A stretch of DNA of 64,000 bases from an uncultured Hungatella sp. (GTDB lineage: Bacteria > Bacillota > Clostridia > Lachnospirales > Lachnospiraceae), in the NCBI GenBank assembly GCA_910585435.1, contig CAJUEJ010000009.1, positions 1 through 64,000 of the forward strand. The letters run 5' to 3'. Positions 17,469-27,044 of this stretch are shown one piece after another. Numbering within the stretch: the stretch's first letter is position 1; every line of letters begins with the position of its first letter. The translations under genes were made by a program, and so were the position numbers. Below the pieces are notes generated by a model. The model was not told the DNA's origin and did no database searches. It worked only from the letters and a program-made list of their open reading frames with translations.

Positions 17469-18848
17469 TCACACTTTTCTCCCCCCGGCCCCTCTGTCCA
17501 GAATCCCGTTTAACCGGGTAAACAGCATGGTGGCCGTCACCGTCGCCGCTATGATATCGCTGACCGGCTCCGCCACAAAAACGGCGAATACCTTGTTTGT
17601 AAAAAAGAACGGCAAAACGAAAATCAGCGGAATCAGAAGCACCAGCTTTCTCAGACATGCCATCAGAAGGCTGATCTTAGCCTGTCCCAGAGCCATGAAA
17701 GTCTGCTGGCAGGAAATCTGTACGCCTGTAGAGAAAATACCTGCCATATAAATCCGCATTGCCCACACCGTATACTCTACCAGCTCCCCATCACTGCTGA
17801 AAATGCCTGCAAACACCTGAGGCGCAAGCATCATAAGTATCCACAGCAGGGCGGCATATCCGACACATGCAAGGAACTGACAGCGGAACGCCTGTTTTAC
17901 CCGTTCCTTCTTTCCTGCACCGAAATTATAGCTCATGATCGGCTGCCCGCCCTGACAGATTCCCTGCAGCGGCAGCGTCACCAGCTGATTGCAGGAAGAG
18001 ATAATGGTCATAGCGCCTACAGCCACATCCCCGCCAAACCGGGAAAGGCTGCTGTTAAAACTGATATTTAAGATACTTTCCGTGCTGAGCATAACAAAGG
18101 TAGATATGCCCAGAGCCAGACAGGGCAGGATAACCTCAGGAACAATCTTCATATCCGGCAGAGTAAGCTTAAGCATGGTTTTGGATCCCCGAAGGAAGAC
18201 CAGCACCCACATTGCGCTGACAGCCTGGCTGATAACCGTAGCCACCGCCGCTCCCTGAACCCCCATATGGAATCCAAAAATAAGAATCGGATCCAGGATA
18301 ATGTTGCACACTGCACCTACAACAGTGGTTATCATGCTGAATTTGGCAAATCCCTGTGTGGTGATAAAAGGGTTAAGCCCCATAACGATCATCACAAAAA
18401 CCGTTCCGAGAATATAAATACGGGCATAGGAAAGAGCATAGGGCAGAGTCACATCGCTGGCCCCGAAAAGCCTTAAAAGCTGGGGCGCAAATATATAAAA
18501 TGCCACTGTCAGCACCACCGCAAAGATCATCAGCACGGAAAAACAGTTGCCCAGAATCTTCTGCGCATTTTCCTGTTCGTTCTTTCCCATGGCAATGGCC
18601 GCCCTGGGCGCACCTCCGGAACCGGCCAGCATGGCAAACGCATTAATCATCATTAAAATCGGCAGAAACAGTCCCACCCCTGTCAGAGCGGACGCTCCCG
18701 CCTCCGGTATATGTCCTATATAAATCCGGTCAACAATGTTGTACAGCATATTAATCAGCTGCGCCACCACCGCCGGAATCGCCAGGTTCATCATCAATTT
18801 AGGGATGCTGCCACTTCCCATATCCTGTTTTGCTCCTTGTCTTGCCAT
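17469..18848 (-). CDS. MATE family efflux transporter
   Basis: 459 residues from the ATG at 18848, chosen because AAAAAGGAGGAAGG lies just upstream; the frame is open 18 codons further. MGSGSIPKLMMNLAIPAVVAQLINMLYNIVDRIYIG is split over the first helices, and the repeat-2 motif with GICQGGQPIMSYNFGAG (about 260-276) is typical of the multidrug/MepA-like branch. It is divergent from the DeoR-family gene across 258 bp, which raises the possibility of regulation by that protein, though no operator is visible. Confidence 0.92.
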   Translation of the reverse strand: MARQGAKQDMGSGSIPKLMMNLAIPAVVAQLINMLYNIVDRIYIGHIPEAGASALTGVGLFLPILMMINAFAMLAGSGGAPRAAIAMGKNEQENAQKILGNCFSVLMIFAVVLTVAFYIFAPQLLRLFGASDVTLPYALSYARIYILGTVFVMIVMGLNPFITTQGFAKFSMITTVVGAVCNIILDPILIFGFHMGVQGAAVATVISQAVSAMWVLVFLRGSKTMLKLTLPDMKIVPEVILPCLALGISTFVMLSTESILNISFNSSLSRFGGDVAVGAMTIISSCNQLVTLPLQGICQGGQPIMSYNFGAGKKERVKQAFRCQFLACVGYAALLWILMMLAPQVFAGIFSSDGELVEYTVWAMRIYMAGIFSTGVQISCQQTFMALGQAKISLLMACLRKLVLLIPLIFVLPFFFTNKVFAVFVAEPVSDIIAATVTATMLFTRLNGILDRGAGGRKV

Positions 18849-19106
18849 ATTACCTTCCTCCTTTTTATATAATCCCCCTTTATTCCTTAAAGATTGTACC
18901 AAAATTTTTAAGTTTAAGCAAATATTTTCTATCTGCCCGGTAATTTCCCGGTAATTTCTGTGTCGTCCTTATTTTATCTGTTTTTCTCTTATATATTGCC
19001 AAAAAACACTTGCAACTCATGGATTATCCAATTATAATAACATATAAACAATTACAAACAATAACAAATAAATTTATACAAAAATAAAAAGGACAGGTAA
19101 CCGATT

Positions 19107-19880
19107 ATGTTCATGGAAGAACGGCAAAAGGATATAATAAAGCGGGTCAACGACACAGGCCGGATTCTGGTATCCGACATCCAGTCTCTGTACCATGTCT
19201 CCGCCGATTGTGCCAGAAGAGACTTAAGATATCTGGAAGGCAAAGGGCTTTTGCAGAGAACCCACGGAGGCGCCATCGCCGCGCCGCCCAAAGGCATTTA
19301 CCCTGAAAAAAACTACAATCCCAAAGATTTGCCTGATGCAAAAAAAGAATATGTGGCGGTGGCAAAAAAGGCGGTGGAATCCATTGAAAAACAGGATGTC
19401 ATTTACCTTACCTCCTCCTCCGTAGGCTATTATATGGCCCTCCACCTGCCGGAGAACCTGGAAATCACAGTTCTTACCAACTCTGTCACCATTGCCGATG
19501 CCCTGCGGAAAAAAGAATCCGTCTCAGTCATTTTTTTAGGAGGGGAAATGTCCCACCGTGGCCACTGCCATGATTTTTATACGGTTCAGATGGTAAAAAG
19601 CATACGGATTGACAAGGCCTTCCTGTCACACACCGCCCTTTCTTTTGAATTCGGCGCCTCCATCCACAACAGCGCCGACGTGGAATTCGGAAAGGCGGTC
19701 ATGGAAAGCAGCACCGTGAATATCGGTCTGTACCCTTCCGACAAAATCGGCAAAAATTCCATTCATTTCGTATGCAAAATCACGGACTATGACCAGTTGA
19801 TTACAGACAGCCAGGTCTCCGAAGATTTTCTGACACAGACCAGGGAACTGGGTATTCCGGTTACGGTTGTTGATTTTTAG
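19107..19880 (+). CDS. DeoR/GlpR-family transcriptional regulator
   Basis: 257 residues. The N-terminal winged helix-turn-helix (about 1-58; RVNDTGRILVSDIQSLYHVSADCARRDLRYLEG in the recognition region) and the sugar-phosphate-sensing DeoRC domain (about 75-235) are complete. Family members usually repress sugar-catabolism genes and respond to a phosphorylated intermediate. No sugar operon is adjacent, so its target is not evident. The neighbours are a MATE gene (divergent) and a small kinase gene 113 bp downstream. Confidence 0.9.
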   Translation: MFMEERQKDIIKRVNDTGRILVSDIQSLYHVSADCARRDLRYLEGKGLLQRTHGGAIAAPPKGIYPEKNYNPKDLPDAKKEYVAVAKKAVESIEKQDVIYLTSSSVGYYMALHLPENLEITVLTNSVTIADALRKKESVSVIFLGGEMSHRGHCHDFYTVQMVKSIRIDKAFLSHTALSFEFGASIHNSADVEFGKAVMESSTVNIGLYPSDKIGKNSIHFVCKITDYDQLITDSQVSEDFLTQTRELGIPVTVVDF

Positions 19881-19993
19881 TACATCGTTCGGCAAATAAC
19901 TGGACCAAACACGCAGAATATTTTTTCGAGTGTGCAGGCAGCCCATACATCCTTGTTTCATCCCGATGCGAATCGGACCATAGGAGGTTTTTT

Positions 19994-20599
19994 ATGTACT
20001 GTATCTTAATCACCGGCATTCCGGCATCCGGGAAAACCACAACAGCAAGGTTTCTGGGTGAACGGCTGAATCTGCCTGTTATCTCAAAAGATGCTGTCAA
20101 AGAACAGCTGTATGATACGGTAGGGTTCCGTTCAAGAAGTGAAAAAGTTATCCTGGGAACCGCCGCCATGAATATCATGTACTATATGGCAGAACAGCTG
20201 ATGAAAGCCAGTCTTCCGTTTATTTTGGAAAACAATTTTGAAAATGTATCCAAACCTGACTTATGCCGGCTTCTGGAGGCATATTCCTATAAAGCCGTCA
20301 CCGTCACGCTGACAGGGGATTATCATGTCCTTTACAGACGGTTTCTGGAAAGGAATCTGGACGCCGGCAGACACCGGGGACACGTTGTAAACTGTTATCC
20401 CGAAGAGCAGAAAACAGCAGTGAATCCTGCCCCCCATATTTCCTGGGAAAATTTTGTAAACGGAATCATTTCCAGAGGCATGGACACCTTTGCCGTCCAG
20501 GGCCCCCATATCACAGCAGATACAACAGACCTTGACCTGTTTGACCCAGAGGCACTGGCGCAAAAACTTGATGATATCTTAAAAACCTGTTTGCCCTAG
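19994..20599 (+). CDS. P-loop kinase-like protein (AAA_33 family)
   Basis: 201 residues. Walker A is GIPASGKTTTA (8-18), and the ISKDAVKE stretch (32-39) resembles the nucleotide/acceptor-binding segment of small zeta-toxin-like and gluconate-kinase-like enzymes. The substrate is not known. A strong AGGAGG site is 6-7 bases before the ATG. It lies between the DeoR gene and the acyltransferase gene on the same strand, but with 113 and 64 bp spacers. Confidence 0.8.
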   Translation: MYCILITGIPASGKTTTARFLGERLNLPVISKDAVKEQLYDTVGFRSRSEKVILGTAAMNIMYYMAEQLMKASLPFILENNFENVSKPDLCRLLEAYSYKAVTVTLTGDYHVLYRRFLERNLDAGRHRGHVVNCYPEEQKTAVNPAPHISWENFVNGIISRGMDTFAVQGPHITADTTDLDLFDPEALAQKLDDILKTCLP

Positions 20600-20663
20600 G
20601 ATAAACTTTGTATTATACTATATCCAGCAAAACAATTACACCAGGCCGGAGGATACAAACATC

Positions 20664-21377
20664 ATGAAAAGAATACGCTACATGGTTCTTCGCAATTTAT
20701 TCTTAGTCCCCTTTATGTGGTTCAGGCTTTTCTACCACGCTGCTCATGTGGATAAATATACGGAAGAACAACACTTTAAAATGCTGCGATTCATTGTCAA
20801 ACGTGCCAATAAAGGGGGAAATGTCACCATAGAAGCCCATGGCCGGGAGAACATTCCGCAGAAAAGCGGCTTTATATTTTTCCCCAATCATCAGGGGCTT
20901 TATGACGTATTGGCAATCCTGGAGGCATGCCCCAAACCTTTCTCTGTTGTAGCGAAGAAAGAGGTGGAAAACCATTTCTTTCTGAAAAGGGTGTTTGCAT
21001 GCATGAGAGCCCACATGATAGACAGAAATGATATCCGCCAAGGCCTGAAGGTAATCACTGACGTATCAAAAGAGGTGACAGAAGGAAGAAATTATATCAT
21101 TTTTGCAGAGGGCACCCGTTCCAAGAACGGAAATGAAGTCCAGGATTTCAAGGGAGGCAGCTTCAAGGCGGCAACCAAGGCCCAATGCCCCATCGTTCCC
21201 GTGGCACTGATTGACTCCTTTAAGCCCTTTGACTCCAACACCATCGCCGCCCCGGTAACCGTGCAGGTACATTTCTTAAAGCCTTTATATTATGATGAAT
21301 ACAAGGATATGAAGACCACGGAGATTGCCGCAGAGGTAAAGAGACGGATACAGGATACCATCCGGCGGAATGTATAG
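20664..21377 (+). CDS. Lysophospholipid acyltransferase family protein (PlsC-like)
   Basis: 237 residues. The acyltransferase motifs NHQGLYD (catalytic His/Asp, about 73-79; the usual HxxxxD is present as HQGLYD) and FAEGTRSKNG (glycerol-phosphate binding, about 148-157) are present, with a short N-terminal hydrophobic anchor. It likely transfers the second acyl chain to lysophosphatidic acid at the inner membrane face. GGAGG precedes the ATG. A 10-bp stem hairpin follows the stop. Confidence 0.9.
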   Translation: MKRIRYMVLRNLFLVPFMWFRLFYHAAHVDKYTEEQHFKMLRFIVKRANKGGNVTIEAHGRENIPQKSGFIFFPNHQGLYDVLAILEACPKPFSVVAKKEVENHFFLKRVFACMRAHMIDRNDIRQGLKVITDVSKEVTEGRNYIIFAEGTRSKNGNEVQDFKGGSFKAATKAQCPIVPVALIDSFKPFDSNTIAAPVTVQVHFLKPLYYDEYKDMKTTEIAAEVKRRIQDTIRRNV

Positions 21378-21380
21378 CTT

Positions 21381-21403
21381 AAGGAGCTGCATAGCAGCTC
21401 CTT
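21381..21403. terminator. Hairpin between convergent plsC-like gene and oadA
   Basis: AAGGAGCTGC (21381-21390) pairs perfectly with GCAGCTCCTT (21394-21403) around a 3-base loop. The T-run is poor on both sides, so efficiency as an intrinsic terminator is uncertain. Confidence 0.5.
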
Positions 21404-21451
21404 ATCAGCATCCGTAACCCCTTTCCGGTTGGAGGTAATTTTATCCTTCCC

Positions 21452-22909
21452 TCACACCGGATACGCCCCATTCACCGTATCCGCAACACTCATATCCACC
21501 TTCGTCTGCTGCGCCTCCCGATACTGAAAATACTCCTTGGCAACCGCCGGAAACATGGCATAGGTCAGCACATCCTCCTCCTGCTGCTTCCACCGGGCAC
21601 ATTCCTTCTCAAACTGAGGCAGCTGAGGCAAAATCCGATCCGCAGGCCTGCAGGTAATGCCGGCCTGCCCTCCCGTAATCTTCCTCTTCACCTCCGGGTC
21701 AGGCTCCTTTACCGTCTGCCCAAACTCCCCCAGAAGTAATCTCTTGGACTCCTTGGTGGTAATCTTATACCTTTCCCCGCTAATCACATTCAGCACCGCC
21801 TGGGTCCCCACAATCTGAGAAGAAGGCGTAACCAGAGGCGGTTCCCCGAAATCCCTTCGCACTCTGGGAATCTCCTCCAGCACCTCCCGGTACCGGTCCT
21901 CCTGTCCGCTCTCCTTCAGCTGCGCCACCAGATTCGACAACATCCCTCCTGGAACCTGATACTGCAGCGTCTTAATATTCACACTCAGCATCTTCGGATT
22001 CAAAAGCCCGCTGTCAATAGCTTCCGCCCGAATCGATGCAAAATAATCCGCAATCTCCCCCAGCAGCTCCTGGTTCAGCCCCGGGTCGTAAGGCGTATTC
22101 CGAAAGGTCTCCACAATCACCTCCGTAGCCGGCTGGCTGGTTCCCAGAGCCAGAGGCGATATGGCACAGTCAATGCTGTCGCACCCTGCCTCCACCGCCT
22201 TCAAATACGTCATAGATGCCACCCCTGCCGTATAATGGGTATGGACCGCCACCGGAATCCCCACCGTGTCCTTCAAAGCCCTTACCAGTTCCTCCGCCCG
22301 GTACGGCGTCAAAAGCCCGGCCATATCCTTAATCCCCAGCTCATCCGCTCCCATATCCTCAATCCGCCTGGCAACATCCCTCCAGTAATCCAGCGTGTAG
22401 GCCTCCCCAAGAGTATACACCAGAGCCACAATGGCCCTGCCGCCCTCCGCCTGGGTTCCCTTCATCGCAGTCCTTAAGTTGCGAATATCATTAAGACAAT
22501 CCATAATACGGATATTGTCAATCCCATTTGCCACCGATTTCCGGCAGAAATAATCCACCACATCATCCGAATAATGGCTGTACCCCAGCAGATTCTGCCC
22601 CCGCAAAAGCATCTGCAGCTTCGTATGCTTAAATCCCTCCCGAAGCCTCCGAAGCCGGACCCAGGGATCCTCCTTCAAAAACCGAAGCGCCGTATCAAAC
22701 GTAGCGCCGCCCCAGCACTCCACCGCATGATACCCCACCCGGTCCATCTTCTCCACAATCGGCAGCATCTGCTCCGTACTCATCCGGGTAGCCAGAAGAG
22801 ACTGGTGCGCATCCCGGAAAACCGTTTCAACAAAATTATTAAAGGAAATGTATACAGCCAAACACAGTTTTTTACAGAAAGCTATATGATAAACTATTTG
22901 ATCGGCCAT
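21452..22909 (-). CDS. oadA: Oxaloacetate decarboxylase alpha / pyruvate carboxylase subunit B, 5' end replaced
   Basis: Carboxyltransferase TIM barrel: RDAHQSLLATRMSTEQML, ECWGGATFDTALRFL, the metal/biotin-side GIKDMAGLL and HTHYTAGVASMTYLKA are present, followed by the C-terminal conserved PYC_OADA region to residue 480. There is no biotin domain. Family alignment begins only at the ETV-RDAHQSL block (about 22834). The normal first 7-10 codons are missing, and the upstream frame is the antisense of a DNA methyltransferase remnant. An ATG at 22909 could still start translation but would add about 25 foreign residues. The native promoter is lost, so expression is doubtful. Confidence 0.8.
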   Translation of the reverse strand: MADQIVYHIAFCKKLCLAVYISFNNFVETVFRDAHQSLLATRMSTEQMLPIVEKMDRVGYHAVECWGGATFDTALRFLKEDPWVRLRRLREGFKHTKLQMLLRGQNLLGYSHYSDDVVDYFCRKSVANGIDNIRIMDCLNDIRNLRTAMKGTQAEGGRAIVALVYTLGEAYTLDYWRDVARRIEDMGADELGIKDMAGLLTPYRAEELVRALKDTVGIPVAVHTHYTAGVASMTYLKAVEAGCDSIDCAISPLALGTSQPATEVIVETFRNTPYDPGLNQELLGEIADYFASIRAEAIDSGLLNPKMLSVNIKTLQYQVPGGMLSNLVAQLKESGQEDRYREVLEEIPRVRRDFGEPPLVTPSSQIVGTQAVLNVISGERYKITTKESKRLLLGEFGQTVKEPDPEVKRKITGGQAGITCRPADRILPQLPQFEKECARWKQQEEDVLTYAMFPAVAKEYFQYREAQQTKVDMSVADTVNGAYPV

Positions 22910-24886
22910 ATGCACCAGCTTCAAAATGCGAATAAAATAGTCGATCCATGTGCAGGAGGCGGAAACTTTCTTGTCGAATGTTTAGAATTTATGTGTGCTC
23001 AATGTAATGAGACCAAAAATAACTTTTTACAGAAGGTAATATGGAATGTAACGAAGTTATATGGATATGATATTGATCGCCATATAACCCGCATAGCGTT
23101 AGTAAATATTCGGTTGAGGGTATTGGCAATCTTAAACCATAAAAATGAAGAGATTTCATTTGAAATATGGGAGTACATATGTCCTAATATTTTCCGGTCA
23201 TTGCAATCTGATGACATATGCGGGGCTCTGTCAACAGATAACCAGACAGTTGTTAATATACTAAACGGGAATAAAACAAGCATAGATTCAGCATTGGGAA
23301 ATGCAGATATTATTTTGACAAATCCACCGTTTGCAACAATCAAGGGTATGCTTTCTGAACAAAAAGTATTTTTAAAGAAAAACTATCCTGACGCTAATTG
23401 CGACATGTGTGTATCCTTTTTTGATGCTATCTACAAAATGTTAAAACCTAAGGGTATCTGCGGAATTGTTTCTCAGAACTCATGGATGCACTTAAAAACA
23501 TTTAAAAAAATAAGAGAGCGAATCACATCACAATACTGTATCTATAAGATTGTTAATCTTGGTGCCGGAGCTTTTCAGGATTTGAGCGGTGAAAAATCAA
23601 ATGTCTCATTGCTCATATTGGGAAAAGAATTTATTCACGATAACATGATCGGAGTACTGAATTTAAATGAATTATCTTTTCGTGAAAAAATAAAATCCAT
23701 TACCACGGAAAAAAATATATTTATTTACCACAAAAAGAAATTAATAACATTAACGGCTATGATTTTACTGAGAAAGGAACATTAAACAGTATTCGTTTAA
23801 ATAAAGAATTATACAAAGATATTGCAGTACCTATGCAAGGAACTTCAACAGGAAATGCAGAAGAACTGGTAGGATATTTTTGGGAACACTTTAACGATTC
23901 CGATTGGGTTATGGTTAGCAACGGAGGCGGCTATTGCAGATGGCAGGGATTAAATAACCGGGTTGTAAAATGGGGAAAGGACGGCGAGTATATAAAGAAT
24001 CAAAAGGGATCTGCACTAAGAAATGTCAAATATTTTCCTGTCACACAAATGGTTTACAGTGATACAGACACTGCTGGTTTAAATGTGCGGGTGCTTCTTG
24101 ACAATCAGATATTCATTGCATCAGGTCCTGGAATACGAATTATAAAAGGAAATAAGTATGCCCATCTTGCACTGTTAAATTCAAGGTTAGCTGCATACTG
24201 CATTAAACTTATGTCCCCCAAGCTTACGATTGCTGCCGGATATATTGGACAGATCCCTGTTGCTGAAAACATATATTCCTCTGTAGTATTGGAAAAGTAT
24301 GCCAGATTATGTATCGAGTTAAAACAGAAGATTTTATCTACCAGGCCAAACAATTTAGAATATAATTCTTCATTTATAGAGAACATGTCAGAGAATCTTA
24401 AGACAGCTGCATGGAGAATGTGCATATCTTATCCATGGGTCAACAGATATAGATTTAGATAAGCTGGACACATACATTGCTAAACTTGCAGATAATTCCT
24501 GCAGCTTAAAAAGAACCAAAACATCAAAAAATTCTTTGGGATGCGATGGGTTTCTTGAATATGTTTCAAAAGATTTGCATATAAATCCGGAAATAATTGT
24601 AAAAAAAATACAAGAAAATCCATTGGCTATGAAAACCATGCTCGAAAAGTATCAAAATATGATTTTACACAATACCGTCCTTTATTATCTGGGATATAAC
24701 ATAAGTACCGGAATTCTGGTAAATAGCTGCAAATTGGAAGAAATTATAGATTTTTTAACAAAAAAATTCGGTGAAACATTGGAATTCAGGACATGGATAA
24801 ACCAATCCTTTAATCTTATCCATAAAGAAATATTTAAGGGAATTCCTTATTTAGTATATGAAAATGGAGTGATTCAGAAAGTATGA
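22832..24886 (+). pseudogene. DNA N6-adenine methyltransferase remnant (PglX/type IIG-like), 5'-truncated and frameshifted twice
   Basis: Motif I (VDPCAGGGNFLVECLEF) begins near 22941 and the catalytic NPPF (ILTNPPFATIKG) near 23320, both intact. The target-recognition-like part (NRVVKWGKDGEYIKN) follows. Upstream of NKIIKGNVYSQTQFF the sequence switches abruptly to antisense oadA, so the N-terminus is gone. The frame breaks at an A7 run (23709-23715), where an eighth A would restore TEKKYIYLPQKEINN. It breaks again near 24405-24415 before ECAYLIHGSTDIDLDKL. The product cannot be functional. The last segment ends at 24886 and overlaps the next gene by 4 bp. AT content is visibly higher than in the flanks. 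Confidence 0.85.
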
Positions 24887-27025
24887 TCATACAGCTACAG
24901 GATAAAATTGCAAAATACATAACCAGGCATGCTTTAATCTCTGATTGGAGGAATATAAGGGAATACTATGCCAGATATTCATATCTGACTTTTATATGCC
25001 TGGTAGCAAATGATATAAATCCTGATTGTAACGCGGAAAATACAGGAGATATATTATGCGATAATCACTTAGAAAACAGAGATATTATACAATATATTTT
25101 AGAAACCAAGAGCAGTACGGAGTTTATAAGTGAAATTTTAGAGTTTATAAGGAAAAATCCTGTTAGAAATATTAATGAATTTTACCAAGAGTTTTTAGCA
25201 AGAGACTTTATTCTTAAAGATAATGCTGTTTTTTTTGACAGAAGTAAGAATAATCGTGATATTTTAGGTTCTTATTATACACAGGAAAAATTTGCATATG
25301 AAATCACAAAAAAAGCAATAGCAGATTATACGAAAGAAAATGATAAATCAAATCTAACAATAGCAGACTATTCGTGCGGCGGAGGTGCATTTCTGGTTTC
25401 TGCATGTAAAGTGTGCAGAGAAAAAGGAATAGCCCCTAAGATATATGGATATGATGTAGATCCAATAGCTGTCTTTATAACACGTTTCCGGTTATTTAAG
25501 GAAGCTGGATTGCCATCCGGGGATAGCCGCATTTTTCTTGGGAATCCATTATTGAGAAACCTGGATAACAAAAATACAGTATCTGTTTTTAAATATGCCC
25601 TCTCAGGAAGATTTTATAATATTCAAATGGGAATTGTATCAGAAAAAAATATGGATATTATAATAGGAAATCCTCCGTGGGAGAAAACAAGCGTCTTCTC
25701 AGATTAACAGAGAATATTTTAATGAATATTTGGATGATTATAAATCAGCAAAAGCAGCTATAAAAAAAGAAGCCTTTTTCGAAAAATCCAGTTGTGGAGA
25801 GTTAAATACTTATGCGCTCTTTACCGAATTATGTATGAACTCTTTAAATGAAACTGGCGTCGCCGGAATTATAATAAAGTCATCTTTAGTTAAAATGCCT
25901 GTATACAGTGATTTTTTCAGAAAACTGACGGCAAATAATAATTTGTACGAATTATATATGTTTGTAAATCGTAAAAAAATCTTTTGTATTGATTCAAGAG
26001 AGTAATTTTCAGTAATTTTTCTATCCATTAAAAATAATGGACAGCTTAGATTGGCATTAAATTTAGACAATTATGAGAATTTTTATAGTAAAGAAAAGAT
26101 TTATTTATCTTATAAGTTATTAAATAAGTTAAACCCAGATACTGGGATGATTCCAAACGTAAGTTCTGGCGAGGAGCTGGACTTTTTAATATCAATATAC
26201 AAAAACCACAATATATTCGGCTCCATATATCCGGAATGCAGATTTGGGCGTCTGGTACATTTGACAAATCATTCTGAAAGTATTCTTAGAAACCAGCAAG
26301 CGGGATATTCCCCGATTTATGAAGGAAAATTCATTGAATTGTATACCAGTAAATTTGCCACCTTTAAAGATATGCCGGACTCGGAAAAATACAAAAATAA
26401 AGCAACAGCAAAAGCTATTGAAGATGAAGATGAATATCCCCAGTCACGATTTTTTATCCGGAATGATGTATGGAAAAACCTTTCCAAGAGTTTTTCCTGC
26501 GATTATGTGATTGCATGGAGAAGTCTTACTTCAGCTACAAATAGAAGAACTATGTTAGCTACAATCCTCCCATTGATACCAACTTGTCAGTCAATACAAA
26601 TTCTCCAGCTGTCAGAGAAAAAAATGCTTCACATTTTAGCACTATTTAATTCCATTGTTTTTGACTATATAGTGAGGCTTAAAATGGCTGGATTGGACTT
26701 AACCCAGACAATTATTAAGCAAATTCCTGTTCCTGATGAACACTTATATAATACATTAATTGTATTTAAAGGAATCGAGACAACTATAGAAGTACATATA
26801 AATAGCAGAATCAAAGAACTTTATAAAACAGATAAAGGAAACAATGCACTATTTAAAAATATAAAAACATATCCGCTTCAGGCAGATAAAACAAAGAAGG
26901 AAATCATAGCGGAAATAGATTCACTGGTAGCAAAATTGTATTCGATAAATGAAGAAATACTGCGGAAAATTGCATTATCATTTCCAACATATTACAGCAA
27001 AGAAGAGGTTGAGAGACTCTTTTAA
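24883..27025 (+). pseudogene. Second DNA adenine methyltransferase remnant, broken by a frameshift and a nonsense codon
   Basis: The ATG at 24883 overlaps the previous remnant's stop by 4 bp. SYYTQEKFAYEI leads into motif I (IADYSCGGGAFLVSACKV) and the catalytic IIGNPPWE near 25670. The frame breaks just after NPPWEK at an A4 run (25684-25687); removing one A gives EKQASSQINREYF and continues to 26002. There a TAA (26003-26005) interrupts the same frame, which then reads FSVIFLSIKNNGQ and on to 27025. One AAA-to-TAA change explains the stop. The repaired protein would have about 714 residues. Two methyltransferases side by side suggest an asymmetric recognition site. Confidence 0.85.
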
Positions 27026-27044
27026 AGTCTCTCGATCTCTTTTA
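27011..27044 (+). terminator. Terminator-like hairpin between convergent methyltransferase and nuclease remnants
   Basis: GAGAGACT (27011-27018) pairs with AGTCTCTC (27026-27033), followed by GATCTCTTTT. It overlaps the methyltransferase stop and ends at the reconstructed end of the opposing nuclease gene. Confidence 0.5.

Noticed and set aside
22800..22860. Insertion sequence at the oadA junction
   Set aside because: No transposase, no terminal inverted repeats and no target duplication; the other half of oadA is not found at the far edge.
22574..23785. A single 403-codon plus-strand gene
   Set aside because: The first 85 codons are the antisense of oadA and the rest a headless methyltransferase; the continuous frame is an accident of the junction.
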